NCBI GenBank assembly: GCA_014650415.1 | Contig: BMUX01000008.1 | Location: forward strand, 64,784 to 128,783 | Direction of reading: 5' to 3' | Length of the DNA stretch: 64,000 nucleotides | From: Streptomyces spiroverticillatus | Lineage (GTDB): Bacteria > Actinomycetota > Actinomycetes > Streptomycetales > Streptomycetaceae | Shown: piece after piece, positions 24,784 through 33,378 of the stretch | How the letters are laid out: every line of letters begins with the position of its first letter | How positions within the stretch are numbered: position 1 is the stretch's first letter | Position numbers and translations under genes: made by a program | Notes under the pieces: generated by a model | The model's database searches: none | The model's input: the letters and a program-made list of their open reading frames with translations, nothing else | What the model was told of the DNA's origin: nothing

Positions 24784-26136
24784 TCAGCGCACCGAGTGCG
24801 GCAGGCGTACCCGGACGAGGGTGGTCTCGATGTTGCTGTCGACGAGGCGGCCCTTGGCGTCGAAGGCGGCGGGGCCGTCCGTCATGCCGAAGTCGTTGTC
24901 GTTGAGCAGCACCAGCGTCTTCGAGCCCTCCAGCGCGACGCCCTCGATCTTGCCGGGCACGCCCTTGACCGTGTTCAGGTCGATCACCAGGCGCTTGGAC
25001 AGGACGGGGACGCCTGCTGCCGCCGGATCGGGCAGCTCTTCCACCGACGGCTTCGCGGCGGACTCCCACCGCGTCCCGAGGATGTCGTTGCCGGGCCGCA
25101 GCCGCACCTCGTGCAGCCGCGCCGACTTGTCCGTGCGCTCCTGCACCAGCAGCCGGTCCCCGCCGAGCGCCACCAGGGCGGAGAGCTTCAGCTCGGAGGT
25201 CTTCTTCTGGCCGGGCTCGACGACGCCCACCGGGTCGAACCGGTACACGTACTCCGCCGTGACCTTCCCCTTCCGGGGCGAGAAGCGCAGCAGGCGGGTC
25301 GCCCGCGACTCCTCCCCGGCCTCCTTGCCGGGGTTCAGCAGCGGGCTCTGGAGCCCCAGGACCAGGTCCCCGCCGGGCAGCAGCGCCAGCCCCTCGAAGC
25401 CCCGGTTGAGCTTCCGCTTGAGGAAGACCGACGGCAGCGACTCGATCACCGGGTAGCCGGCGCCCCTCAGCTTCAGCCCCTTCGGCACGTGCCGCTCCAG
25501 CACCCGCCCGCGCGGCGACACGTGCACCAGCGAGGGCCCGTACTCGTCGACCAGCCAGAAGCTGCCGTCCCGGTCCCGGACCAGGCCCTCGGTGTCCAGG
25601 CCGTTGGGGTTGTACGTCAGCGGCTTGGAGGCGTCGAAGTTGTACGGGGCCTCGTCCCGCCCCTGCTGGTTCGGCAGGCCGGTGACGGGCGAGCCGTTCG
25701 ACGTCGTCAGCGGGATCGCGCGCAGCACCTCGATGCGCCCGCCCACGGCGCGGATCTTCACGATCGCCGGGTTGAACCCGGGCACGGGGAAGGTGCGCCG
25801 CTTCTCCTTGCCGATCTCGATCTGCCCGTTGGGCCCGCGGTCGGTGACCGTCCAGTACTCACCGCGCCGCTCGGCCGGGTACAGGTCGCTGCCGATGCCG
25901 CCGAGGTCGACCCCGCGGTCGTCCTTCACGGTGCCGGGCAGCAGACGATTGCTGAACTTGCCGAGCGGAAGGTCCGGCAGCGTCGCCGTCGACACGACCC
26001 GCGCGGTGTCCGGCCGGTGCCGCGTCGGGGCGGCCGCGTCGGCGGAGGCCACCACGGTGGTCAGCGCGAGCGCGGTGGACAGCGGCAGCACGACGGCGGC
26101 GGCGACGGCGGGGCGACGCAGGGCGCGCGGATTCAT
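24784..26136 (-). CDS. Secreted phytase-like esterase (beta-propeller)
   Basis: A 450-residue exported protein. The signal peptide (1-35) has an Arg-rich n-region MNPRALRRP, a hydrophobic core and ASADA cleavage site. The mature part is strand-rich with repeated FSNRLLPGTVKDDRGVDLGG, LDTEGLVRDRDGSFWLVDEY, NRGFEGLALLPGGDLVLGL and GKIEGVALEGSKTLVLLNDN blades. This matches the 'esterase-like activity of phytase' family, whose acidic residues bind calcium and phosphate esters. It probably acts on extracellular organophosphates. ATG 26136 follows GAGGGAG. Monocistronic with a strong terminator. Phosphate control is possible but no clear PHO box was found. Confidence 0.85.
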   Translation of the reverse strand: MNPRALRRPAVAAAVVLPLSTALALTTVVASADAAAPTRHRPDTARVVSTATLPDLPLGKFSNRLLPGTVKDDRGVDLGGIGSDLYPAERRGEYWTVTDRGPNGQIEIGKEKRRTFPVPGFNPAIVKIRAVGGRIEVLRAIPLTTSNGSPVTGLPNQQGRDEAPYNFDASKPLTYNPNGLDTEGLVRDRDGSFWLVDEYGPSLVHVSPRGRVLERHVPKGLKLRGAGYPVIESLPSVFLKRKLNRGFEGLALLPGGDLVLGLQSPLLNPGKEAGEESRATRLLRFSPRKGKVTAEYVYRFDPVGVVEPGQKKTSELKLSALVALGGDRLLVQERTDKSARLHEVRLRPGNDILGTRWESAAKPSVEELPDPAAAGVPVLSKRLVIDLNTVKGVPGKIEGVALEGSKTLVLLNDNDFGMTDGPAAFDAKGRLVDSNIETTLVRVRLPHSVR

Positions 26137-26288
26137 GAGTACAACTCCCTCGGACTTCTGCTCACTTCGCGCATGGTGGAAGTCCACGGCGACAGCGCCA
26201 TGATCGGCGGCGGCGCGCAACGAAGGGCGACGCGTACATGACGTAGGGGCAATCCCTGGGTGAACGCACGCGTCAGCCCGTCGACTGA

Positions 26289-27035
26289 CTATTGGGGCCG
26301 CATCAGCAACAGATCCTCGCCCCACGCGTCCAGCACCGCCCCGTGCCCCGCCCGCCGGGCCGCCGCCTCGACGCGGGCGAAGAGCCTGCGCTGGGCGGGC
26401 ACGTCACCCGTACGGGAGATGCGGTCCACGGCGTGGAGCAGCGGGCCGGTCTCCCAGCCGGGCAGCGGGAAGCGGGACAGCTCCCACTCCAGGTACTTGT
26501 TGTACGGGCGGGGCCGCCGGTCCAGGGCGAAGAGCAGCTCCAGCAGGAAGCGGACGCTGTCGACGGCGTCGAGCCGGGCGGCCAGGGCGTGCCCGTCGCG
26601 GTCGTTCTTCACCGAGCGGTAGAGGGAGTTGGCGTACGCGTCGAGCCACTCGCCCGCCTCCCGGAACGCCTCGTCCACGCCGAGCCTCGCCTTGTCGGCC
26701 AGCAGCCGGGCGATGCCTCCGTCGAGCCGGTCGAGCACGACTCGGGCGCGGGCGAGGGCGTACCGCTCGAAACCCGGCATGCCGACCCTGCGGAAGGCGT
26801 CGAGGGAGAGGACGACGAGGTCGAGCTCGGGGGTGCGGTGCCCGGCGTACCGGGTGAGACCGGTGGCCTGCTGACCGGTGCCGTCGGCGAGGACGACGTA
26901 CAGATCGTGGTCGGAATGCCCGGTCACCATGCCCTCGTGGGCCCGGGACCCCTTGAGGACGAGGCCCACCACGGACGGATCGGCGACGGCGAGCGCGACG
27001 AACGCGTCGTAGGAGAGGGGGAGCTGTGCGGTCAT
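26289..27035 (-). CDS. Nucleotidyltransferase-fold protein (DUF4111/AadA-like)
   Basis: A 248-residue protein. The nucleotidyltransferase motif is GLVLKGSRAHEGMVT then HSDHDLYVVL (GS...DxD), with a third acidic strand ELDLVVLSLD. A C-terminal helical half (about 130-248) contains YANSLYRSVKNDRDGHALAA and RPYNKYLEWELSRFPLPGW, as in minimal nucleotidyltransferase/HEPN-like antibiotic adenylyltransferase relatives. The substrate cannot be read from sequence; it may modify a small molecule or nucleic acid. ATG 27035 follows GGAGAT. Confidence 0.75.
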   Translation of the reverse strand: MTAQLPLSYDAFVALAVADPSVVGLVLKGSRAHEGMVTGHSDHDLYVVLADGTGQQATGLTRYAGHRTPELDLVVLSLDAFRRVGMPGFERYALARARVVLDRLDGGIARLLADKARLGVDEAFREAGEWLDAYANSLYRSVKNDRDGHALAARLDAVDSVRFLLELLFALDRRPRPYNKYLEWELSRFPLPGWETGPLLHAVDRISRTGDVPAQRRLFARVEAAARRAGHGAVLDAWGEDLLLMRPQ

Positions 27036-27217
27036 GATGTGATCTCCGCTCGGCATGGGTGCTGCGTCAGGGCAACTCAGCCTCCTGGTCGAGGAGTTGG
27101 CAACTCCCTTTCCCGGCGGACCTCCCGGCGGACCTGCCGATGAATCCTTTTCGGGGCCCGCCGCCTCTTGTCTGTGCATCCGGCCGGACGGGCCGGTGGA
27201 AACAGAAGGAGACACCC

Positions 27218-27304
27218 GTGGTGATCACTGGCATCGTGGTCGGCGTCCTGCTCGTGGGCGCGTGCAGCTGGCATCTGGTGCGCCGCTACGGCAGGCGGGG
27301 CTGA
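27218..27304 (+). CDS. 28-residue membrane peptide upstream of an ECF sigma gene
   Basis: GTG 27218 (or 27221) follows a textbook AAGGAGA ribosome site at 6 nt. The peptide VVITGIVVGVLLVGACSWHL followed by VRRYGRRG is a single membrane helix with one Cys and a basic tail. It ends 27 nt before the sigma factor start, so it is probably the first cistron of that operon. No known family; too short for most gene finders. Confidence 0.55.
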   Translation: MVITGIVVGVLLVGACSWHLVRRYGRRG

Positions 27305-27331
27305 CATGGTCGCAGTGGAGGGGAGCAGCCC

Positions 27332-27895
27332 GTGACATCCCGGTTCACCTGGCCCGACGAGAGGCTGGTCAGGGCCGCCCAGCGTGGTGACGTCGGCTCG
27401 CTGACCACCGTCGTGCTGGAGTCGCAGCCCCATGTGCGCAAGTTCGCCCTGTCGTTGTGCGCCTCGCCGCAGGACGCCGAGGACGCCGCGCAGGAGGCGC
27501 TGATCATCCTGTACCGGAAGATCGGCACCCTGCGGGCGACCGGGGCGCTCGCCTCGTGGATGTTCCGGATCGTACGGAACGAGTGCCTGCGGCAGCTGCG
27601 GATGCTCGCCGTGCGGAGTGAGGAGGCGCCGGCCGAGTCCGCCGGGCCGTCCGCCGAGGAGGCCGTGCTCCAGCGGCTGGAGGTGGCGCGGATCGCGGCG
27701 GCGGTCGGCGCGCTGCCGCCCGACCAGCGGCAGGTCCTGGTCCTGCGGGACCTCCAGGGCCTGCCGGGCCGGACGGTCGCCCACGCACTGGGGCTCAGCA
27801 CGGCGGCGATGAAGTCCCGGCTGCACCGGGCGCGGGCGACGTTGCGCCAGGAGCTGGCGTCGGCAGAACGAGCAGAGGGAGAGGTACGACCGTGA
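27332..27895 (+). CDS. ECF-family RNA polymerase sigma factor
   Basis: A 187-residue ECF sigma factor of normal length. Region 2 (about 20-90) contains LCASPQDAEDAAQEALIILY and WMFRIVRNECLRQLR; region 4 (about 118-170) contains ALPPDQRQVLVLRDLQGLPG and LGLSTAAMKSRLHRARATLR. GTG 27332 follows GGAGGGGAG. The stop overlaps the GTG of the next gene (GTGA), a small cysteine-containing membrane protein that is in the position of an anti-sigma factor. No zinc-binding anti-sigma motif (HxxxCxxC) is present in either neighbour. Confidence 0.88.
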   Translation: MTSRFTWPDERLVRAAQRGDVGSLTTVVLESQPHVRKFALSLCASPQDAEDAAQEALIILYRKIGTLRATGALASWMFRIVRNECLRQLRMLAVRSEEAPAESAGPSAEEAVLQRLEVARIAAAVGALPPDQRQVLVLRDLQGLPGRTVAHALGLSTAAMKSRLHRARATLRQELASAERAEGEVRP

Positions 27896-28185
27896 GCACC
27901 CGGACCACCACCACCGCACCGGACTTCGCCAGCAAGTCCGTCCCGCGCCACCTGGCGCGCGGCGCGATCGGCCTGGCGCTGATCGGGGGCGCACTCGCCC
28001 TCGTGCCCGTCGTCGGCCCGGTCGCCCTGCTGGCAGCCCCGTTGGCGCTGGTCGCCTTCCGGGGCTGCCCGACCTGCTGGGCGGTGGGCCTGGCGCAGAC
28101 GGTCTCGCGGGGCCGGCTGGAACGACAGTGTGCGGACGGGGTCTGCACGCTGGAGAAACGCCCCCGGACCCCCGTCCGTCAGTAG
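27892..28185 (+). CDS. Small CxxC membrane protein (DUF2892-like), possible sigma partner
   Basis: A 97-residue protein with two membrane helices (about 25-42 and 44-56) followed by FRGCPTCWAVGLAQTVSRGR and a second cysteine pair, CADGVC. The helix-GCPxx pattern resembles DUF2892/YgaP-type membrane domains. The four cysteines could form redox-active or metal sites. Co-translated with the ECF sigma factor (GTGA overlap), so it may sense envelope or thiol stress and restrain the sigma factor; this is inference from position. Its 3' end overlaps the convergent CYTH-like gene by 7 bp. Confidence 0.7.
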   Translation: MSTRTTTTAPDFASKSVPRHLARGAIGLALIGGALALVPVVGPVALLAAPLALVAFRGCPTCWAVGLAQTVSRGRLERQCADGVCTLEKRPRTPVRQ

Positions 28186-29015
28186 CGGTCGAGGATGAGC
28201 TGCGTCTTCAGGATGTCGCCCCGGTACAGCCACCCGTTGGCCTCGGCGACCGCGACGGACTCCCGGTGCAGGTCGGCGGCGGCCGTACGGGAGTCCGTCT
28301 TGAAGGACAGCTCCACGACGTACTCCGTGCCGGTGCCGCCCGCACCGACCACCGGCAGCACCTCGACGCTCGCGTCGTCGGAGGCGCCCCACGCACCGCC
28401 GTACACCTTCGCCGTCACCGGGCCGTGCGCACGGGAGGCGGTCAGGGCGTTCGTCGCGTCCTTCAGCTTGCCGGGGGCGTCGGCGACCAGCCAGCTGCGG
28501 CCGGTGTCGTTCGACGGGAGGGCGGTGCCGGGGTAGTCCTTGGCGCTGCGCTTCTTCTCGTTGCTGAAGCTGAGGGTCTGCTTGGCGTAGCCCCAGTCGA
28601 CCTCCGTCTTGTAGGAGGAGTCGGCGCTGTCGAAGCCCGCCGCGCGGGCGGTGCTGAGGGCGGCGTCGATGTCGCCGTTCGTCACGGGGAAGCGCTTCTT
28701 GTACGTCTCCTCGAACGACGAGCCGTCCTTGTGCCGCAGGCGCACGCTCCAGCCCTTCGCGTCGAGCGCGCGGTCGTCCGTGTCGTAGTAGCTGTACGAA
28801 CGGGCCTTGGCGGAACCGGTGATGCCGAAGGCCTTGCGCACCGCCGCACTCGGCGCGTGCGAGCCGTCGAGCGCGGCGGCGGTGAGGTTGATCTTCACCT
28901 CGTACGAGACGGAGGGTTCGGCGGCGTGGGCCGGGGCGGCGGGGGCCAGCAGCGCGGCGGAGACGGCGAGGGCGAGGGGGAGGGCCTTGGGAAGGGCCTT
29001 GGTGAGGGAGGTCAT
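28179..29015 (-). CDS. Secreted CYTH-like protein
   Basis: A 278-residue exported protein with an N-terminal signal peptide (LPLALAVSAALLAPAAPAHA). The mature part carries CYTH-superfamily-like features: YEVKINLTAAAL at the start (ExK-like), YYDTDDRALDAKGWSVRLRH and FEETYKKRF, the strand order and charge pattern of triphosphate-tunnel enzymes. The exact ExExK is not present (YEVKI), so binding of triphosphates is uncertain. ATG 29015 is chosen over an upstream TTG at 29030. Extracytoplasmic CYTH domains are unusual. Function unknown. Confidence 0.65.
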   Translation of the reverse strand: MTSLTKALPKALPLALAVSAALLAPAAPAHAAEPSVSYEVKINLTAAALDGSHAPSAAVRKAFGITGSAKARSYSYYDTDDRALDAKGWSVRLRHKDGSSFEETYKKRFPVTNGDIDAALSTARAAGFDSADSSYKTEVDWGYAKQTLSFSNEKKRSAKDYPGTALPSNDTGRSWLVADAPGKLKDATNALTASRAHGPVTAKVYGGAWGASDDASVEVLPVVGAGGTGTEYVVELSFKTDSRTAAADLHRESVAVAEANGWLYRGDILKTQLILDRY

Positions 29016-29096
29016 GCGGCCGATGATCAACGGGCCGCATGACCCCGGGGCGAGGAGTGGATGAACCCCAGGCGTCCAACAGCCTCCGCCGGGTGC

Positions 29097-29705
29097 TTAC
29101 TTCCCGGTGGCTTCCTGCGGCTCGCGCCACATGCCCCACAGCGTCGGGCCGCCGCCCGGGAGGTCGAACTCCTCGCGCACGCGGAAGCCGAAGTGCTCGT
29201 ACACGGGGATGTTCGTCGGCTTGGACGACTCCAGGTACACGGGCTGCCCCGCCGCGTCCGCCTGCGCCAGGCCCGAGCGCAGCAGCGCCGAGCCGTGACC
29301 CTGGCCACGGGCCTCCGGGTCCGCGCCGATCAGAGCCAGCGACCAGTGCGGCTCCTGCGGGGCGTGGTGCGCGGCGGTCTCCACGGCGGCGCCGAACTGT
29401 GCGGCCCGCTCGCCGAGTATGCCGGTCAGCACCTCGATGGTCGCCGCATCCGGGACGGCCTTCTCCTGTGCCTCGGCCGGCACCCAGAACGCCGCAGCGG
29501 CGTCGGTGCGCTCGCACAGGCCGTGCAAGACGTACTGCCGGGTGAACAGGGTGCTGAAATACCGGGCGAGGGAGTCTTCGCGGGTGGCGTCGTCCGTGAA
29601 GAACGACAGCATCATCGGGTCGTCGACGAAGGCACGGGCGAGGGTGCGGCTGATGGGCGCGGCGTGGGCGGCGGTTGCCGTTTCGGGGGTGATCGTTTTC
29701 GGCAT
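29097..29705 (-). CDS. GNAT-family N-acetyltransferase
   Basis: A 202-residue acetyltransferase. The N-terminal strand/helix region includes LARAFVDDPMMLSFFTDD; the acetyl-CoA motif A is LALIGADPEARGQGHGSALL and motif B is VYLESSKPTNIPVYEHFGFR, typical of GNATs. ATG 29705 has no ribosome site; CAGAAT at -12 to -7 could be the -10 box of a leaderless transcript. An upstream in-frame ATG at 29720 is an alternative. Substrate unknown. Confidence 0.82.
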   Translation of the reverse strand: MPKTITPETATAAHAAPISRTLARAFVDDPMMLSFFTDDATREDSLARYFSTLFTRQYVLHGLCERTDAAAAFWVPAEAQEKAVPDAATIEVLTGILGERAAQFGAAVETAAHHAPQEPHWSLALIGADPEARGQGHGSALLRSGLAQADAAGQPVYLESSKPTNIPVYEHFGFRVREEFDLPGGGPTLWGMWREPQEATGK

Positions 29706-29827
29706 GGGGCCATTCTGCATACCGCTGATCTGCGGGGACTTCGGGGGGTCTGGGCTCGGCCGGTGGCCCTGACGGGGCACGCCTCAGCGGCCCCGCCGGG
29801 GGGCGCGGGGCCCGTGCCCGCAGTGGG

Positions 29828-30670
29828 CTAGGTCGCGGCTCCCACCGGGCGTCCGGTCTTGCCGTCCAGCAGGACGCGGTCACCGATCGCCCGTTTCAGC
29901 CGCACCGTCGCTTTCTTCAGATTGCCCTGCTTCGTGCACAGGCGATCCCCCTTCCCCGGCCTCACCGAGGCCGACAGCACCACGCTGCCCCTTGTCTCGA
30001 GCACCGCCACCGCCGGCCCCCCGTCGCACGCCCCGTGCAGCGCCTCCACGGTCAGGGACCGGCCGTCGGGGTCGACTGTGATCACGCGTTGGAGCGAGTT
30101 CCCGGGGACGTTCTCCGCCTCCGCGATCGGTGAGCGGGGCAGGTCCGACGCGACGACCGCTGCCCGTTTCAGCGGGGTGGCATAGCCCTCCAGTTGGAAC
30201 AGCCATGCCGGAACCACCGCCGCCCCGCGACTCGTCGTCACCGTCATCTCGCCCAGCCGCACCCCGGTGACGTTGAGCTGCGGGCGGCCCGTCATCGTGC
30301 CCCCGCTCAGTGCCTTGTACGTCTCGCGCGCGTCCCGCATCGGCCGTACGGTCTCGCCCTTCCCGGCGGCCCACACCACCCGCCCCTCCTCCCGCCGCAC
30401 CACGGGCAGGGTGCCCCGCAGCACCAGGGCCCGTTCCGCGTACGCCTGGGCGTCCCGTCGGCTCCGCCAGCCGCCCCGGGGCAGTTCCACCGCCTCCGCC
30501 AAGGGGTGGTAGCCCTCCCGCCATGCCGCCGCCGCAGGCGAACCGTCCCACGCCGAGGCTACCTCCCGCGCCCGCTGCGCCATGGCCTCCGCCTCGTCCG
30601 TGTCGGTTCCGCCGCACCCCGCCACTCCCACCAGCACCATCACCACAGCCCCTGACCGTCTGCCGCGCAC
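29828..30670 (-). CDS. Lipoprotein of unknown function
   Basis: A 280-residue lipoprotein. GTG 30670 follows GGAGGAG at 6 nt and gives VRGRRSGAVVMVLVGVAGCG with lipobox VAGC (Cys19). The mature protein is mixed alpha/beta with EEGRVVWAAGKGETVRPM and ATPLKRAAVVASDLPR and no recognised domain. It is divergent from the kinase-monooxygenase fusion operon across a 118-bp gap, so it could be an extracytoplasmic partner or simply a neighbour. Confidence 0.7.
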   Translation of the reverse strand: MRGRRSGAVVMVLVGVAGCGGTDTDEAEAMAQRAREVASAWDGSPAAAAWREGYHPLAEAVELPRGGWRSRRDAQAYAERALVLRGTLPVVRREEGRVVWAAGKGETVRPMRDARETYKALSGGTMTGRPQLNVTGVRLGEMTVTTSRGAAVVPAWLFQLEGYATPLKRAAVVASDLPRSPIAEAENVPGNSLQRVITVDPDGRSLTVEALHGACDGGPAVAVLETRGSVVLSASVRPGKGDRLCTKQGNLKKATVRLKRAIGDRVLLDGKTGRPVGAAT

Positions 30671-30736
30671 GCGTGCTCCTCCCGCCCCGGGAGGCAGGGA
30701 TGCCTCCGACCTTCCGACGCGCCGGACCGCCCCTGG

Positions 30737-30748
30737 GTTTCGTGAAAC
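30737..30748. promoter_or_regulatory. Palindrome in divergent promoter region
   Basis: GTTTCGTGAAAC (5-bp arms, 2-nt centre) lies near the middle of the 118-bp gap between the lipoprotein start and the kinase-fusion start. It is a candidate operator for one or both directions. No other AT-rich element is present in this gap. Confidence 0.4.
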
Positions 30749-30788
30749 GCACTGGCCTCCCCGTGCCGCGCCCTGCCAAGGTGTGCCC

Positions 30789-32984
30789 GTGTCCGACGAC
30801 GGCGCGGTCCTCTTCGCGGGCGAATCCGCCGCTACGCTGCTCGACCGCGACCCGGACGCCCTCCTCGGCACCGACTTCGGCGACCTCCTCGCCCCCGACT
30901 CGGCCGCCGTCCTGCGCGACGTCCAGGCCGCCGCGACGCGGGGCGGACGCGGCGGGCAGCCCACCGACACCCGCTACCGGCTGGCGGTCCCGGACGGGGA
31001 GGGCGGCCCGGACCGGTGGTTCGCGGCGCGCAGCCAGTACATCGCCATCGAGAACGACCTGCGCGGCACCCTGCTCCTCTTCCACGACATCACCGCCACC
31101 GTCCGCACCGAACAGGAACACCGGCGCGACGCCCAGTACCTCAACCACCTGGCCCGCTACAACGCCATGGGCGACATGGCGATGGCCATCGCGCACGAGG
31201 TCAGCCAGCCCATCGCGGCGGCCCACAACTTCCTCGCGGGCGTACGGGGCCTGATGGCGACCGGCGCGGACCCCACCTGGGGCCTGGACAACGCCACCCG
31301 CCAACTGGACCGGGCCGCACTGATCCTCAAGAGCCTGCGCGAGTACGTCGTACGCCTGGAGGAATCGCGCCAGTCGGCCGACCTGAACGACCTGGTCACG
31401 GACTGCGCCTACTTCGTCAACCTGCGCGCCCAGCAGCACGAGGTGACCCTGCACTGGGACCACACCCCCGACCCGCTCCCCGTCCACTGCGAGAAGGTCC
31501 TCATCGGCCAGGTGGTCATGAACCTGGCCTTCAACGCCATCGAGGAGATGGCCCGTTGGCCCGAGGACCAGCGCACGGTGACGATCGGGACGCGGCTGCG
31601 GGACGGCTGGGCGGAAGTGGCGGTCCGCGACCGGGGGCAGGGGTTGCCGGGCCCGCACCGGGACCGCATCTTCGACGGCGCCTTCACCTCCAAGGGCAAC
31701 GGCCACGGCATCGGTCTGGCCCTCAGCCACCGGATCATCACCCGCCACGGCGGCGAGATCGAGGCGGGTGCCAACCCGCCGCGCGGCGCCACCTTCCGCT
31801 TCCGCCTCCCGCCCGCCACCGAAGGGCACCCCATGACACACACCCTGAACGAAATCCCCCGAGCGAATCCCCGCACCACCGCATTCGCCCACCTCCTGGA
31901 AACCGTTGCCGAACGCCGCCAGGAATTCGAGAACCTCCGCCACATTCCCCGCGACGCCATCGCCGAATTCAAGAAGGCCGGCCTCTACCGGGCCGCCGCC
32001 CCCCGCCGGTTCGGCGGGGAACCCCTGCCCCCGGCCGAGTTCCTGCACCTCGTCGAGCGCATCTCGGAGGTCGACGGTTCCGCCGGCTGGGTCGCCAGCT
32101 TCGGTTCGGCCCTGACCTATCTCGCGGCTCTCCCGCTCGACACCCAGGCGGAGTTGTACGCGAACGGGCCCGACGTCGTATTCGCGGGCGGTCTCTTTCC
32201 GCTCCAGCCCGCCGAATCGACGCCCGGCGGACACCGGGTGTCCGGGCACTGGAAATTCGCCAGCGGCTGCAAAGGAGCGGACATTCTCGGCGTCGGAATC
32301 AAGACGGGCGACGACCGCACCGGCCGCCCGCGCACCGCACTTCTGCGGCCCGACCAGGTCGAGATCGTCGAGAACTGGAACGTGCTGGGCATGCGCGGCA
32401 CCGGCAGCCACGACCTCGCCGTGCACGGCGTCGACGTACCGCACGAGTGGACGTTCCTGCGCGGCGGCGAACCCACCGTCGACGAGCCCCTCTACCGCTA
32501 CCCGAGCGTTCCGTACGCGGCCCAGGTGCTGGCCGTCGTCGGCCTCGGCGTGGCGCGCGCGGCACTGGACCAGGTGATCACCGAGGGCGGCCGGGCCGGC
32601 TACACGGGCGGCCCCGTCGCCGCCGACCGGGCGACGTACCGCATCGCGGTGGGCCAGGCGGAGGCCCGGCTGCGCTCGGTGCGCGCGTTCTTCTACGAGG
32701 CGACCGAGGAGGTGTGGGAGACGGTCGTACGGGGAGACGCGCCGTCCGCGCACCAGGCGAGCCTGCTGCGGCTGGCCTCGGCCCACCTGGCGAAGGTCTC
32801 CTTCGAGGTCGTGCGCTCCACCTACCAACCGGCCGGAATCCGGGCCATCGCCGACGGCAGCCCCATGCAGCGCTACCTGCGGGACGCCTCCGTGGTGCCG
32901 CTGCACGCCTTCCTCCAGGAGGGCATGTACGACGGCGCGGGCGCGGTCCTGATGGGCGCGAACCCGTTCCCCGGCTACCTCTGA
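30789..32984 (+). CDS. PAS-histidine kinase fused in frame to flavin monooxygenase
   Basis: A continuous 731-codon frame. Residues ~1-110 form a PAS domain; HisKA has AIAHEVSQPIAAAHN with His136; HATPase (~220-340) has VMNLAFNAIEEMA, DRGQGLP and GHGIGLALSHRI. Without a stop the frame enters Met349 (ATG 31833) and a 383-residue acyl-CoA-dehydrogenase-fold monooxygenase (IacA/IifC/HsaA type): KKAGLYRAAAPRRFGGEPL, VDGSAGWVASFGSALTY, NVLGMRGTGSHDLAVHGVDV and YLRDASVVPLHAF. Start GTG 30789 is tentative (ribosome site weak). The ATG has its own weak GAAGGG site, so separate translation of the enzyme is also possible. A TGA overlapping that ATG is out of frame by one base, so a one-base indel would separate the two proteins. 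No response regulator is nearby. Confidence 0.8.
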   Translation: MSDDGAVLFAGESAATLLDRDPDALLGTDFGDLLAPDSAAVLRDVQAAATRGGRGGQPTDTRYRLAVPDGEGGPDRWFAARSQYIAIENDLRGTLLLFHDITATVRTEQEHRRDAQYLNHLARYNAMGDMAMAIAHEVSQPIAAAHNFLAGVRGLMATGADPTWGLDNATRQLDRAALILKSLREYVVRLEESRQSADLNDLVTDCAYFVNLRAQQHEVTLHWDHTPDPLPVHCEKVLIGQVVMNLAFNAIEEMARWPEDQRTVTIGTRLRDGWAEVAVRDRGQGLPGPHRDRIFDGAFTSKGNGHGIGLALSHRIITRHGGEIEAGANPPRGATFRFRLPPATEGHPMTHTLNEIPRANPRTTAFAHLLETVAERRQEFENLRHIPRDAIAEFKKAGLYRAAAPRRFGGEPLPPAEFLHLVERISEVDGSAGWVASFGSALTYLAALPLDTQAELYANGPDVVFAGGLFPLQPAESTPGGHRVSGHWKFASGCKGADILGVGIKTGDDRTGRPRTALLRPDQVEIVENWNVLGMRGTGSHDLAVHGVDVPHEWTFLRGGEPTVDEPLYRYPSVPYAAQVLAVVGLGVARAALDQVITEGGRAGYTGGPVAADRATYRIAVGQAEARLRSVRAFFYEATEEVWETVVRGDAPSAHQASLLRLASAHLAKVSFEVVRSTYQPAGIRAIADGSPMQRYLRDASVVPLHAFLQEGMYDGAGAVLMGANPFPGYL

Positions 32985-33021
32985 CCCGTACCGGAATCCC
33001 AACCCCCGAAAGGCGAACCCC

Positions 33022-33378
33022 ATGAGCACCACCACCCCCCTGCGCGTCCTCTTCTGCATAGGCGTCAACCAGAACTTCTTCGACCTGCCCACCGGTCAGC
33101 ACAAGACCGTCTGGGACGGCACTCTCTCCATGCTCCGTCAGCTCCACGAGCTGCCCGGCGTCCAGGTGCTCGGCACCATCGACGACGACCAGCACCTCGT
33201 CGGCCCGTCCGGTTCCTGGCCCTGGACCTGCTACGTCCTCGCGGACGTGCCCGACCAGCAGACGGTCGCCGCCGCCTGCAACCTCTTCCGCACCGTCCAG
33301 GTCGGCGAGTACGGCCTGTGGCGCTACATGAAGATCGAGGCCCGCATCGGCCGTCCCCTCCCGGACGTGACCAAGTGA
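33022..33378 (+). CDS. IacB/IifA-like small protein
   Basis: A 118-residue protein with LRVLFCIGVNQNFFDLPTGQ, LHELPGVQVLGTIDDDQHLV and GSWPWTCYVLADV. As far as I recall the family, this resembles the small proteins (IacB; IifA) encoded with flavin monooxygenases in indole-3-acetate and indole degradation clusters; IifA was described as a cofactor-independent oxygenase acting on an oxidised indole. Starts 37 nt after the monooxygenase, with GAAAGG ribosome site, and overlaps the dehydrogenase gene (GTGA), so it is the middle gene of a three-enzyme operon. Confidence 0.65.
   Translation: MSTTTPLRVLFCIGVNQNFFDLPTGQHKTVWDGTLSMLRQLHELPGVQVLGTIDDDQHLVGPSGSWPWTCYVLADVPDQQTVAAACNLFRTVQVGEYGLWRYMKIEARIGRPLPDVTK

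Noticed and set aside
30582..30788. Upstream extension of the kinase fusion beyond GTG 30789
   Set aside because: The frame is open but encodes Pro/Arg-rich shadow of the divergent lipoprotein gene, without a ribosome site or PAS sequence.
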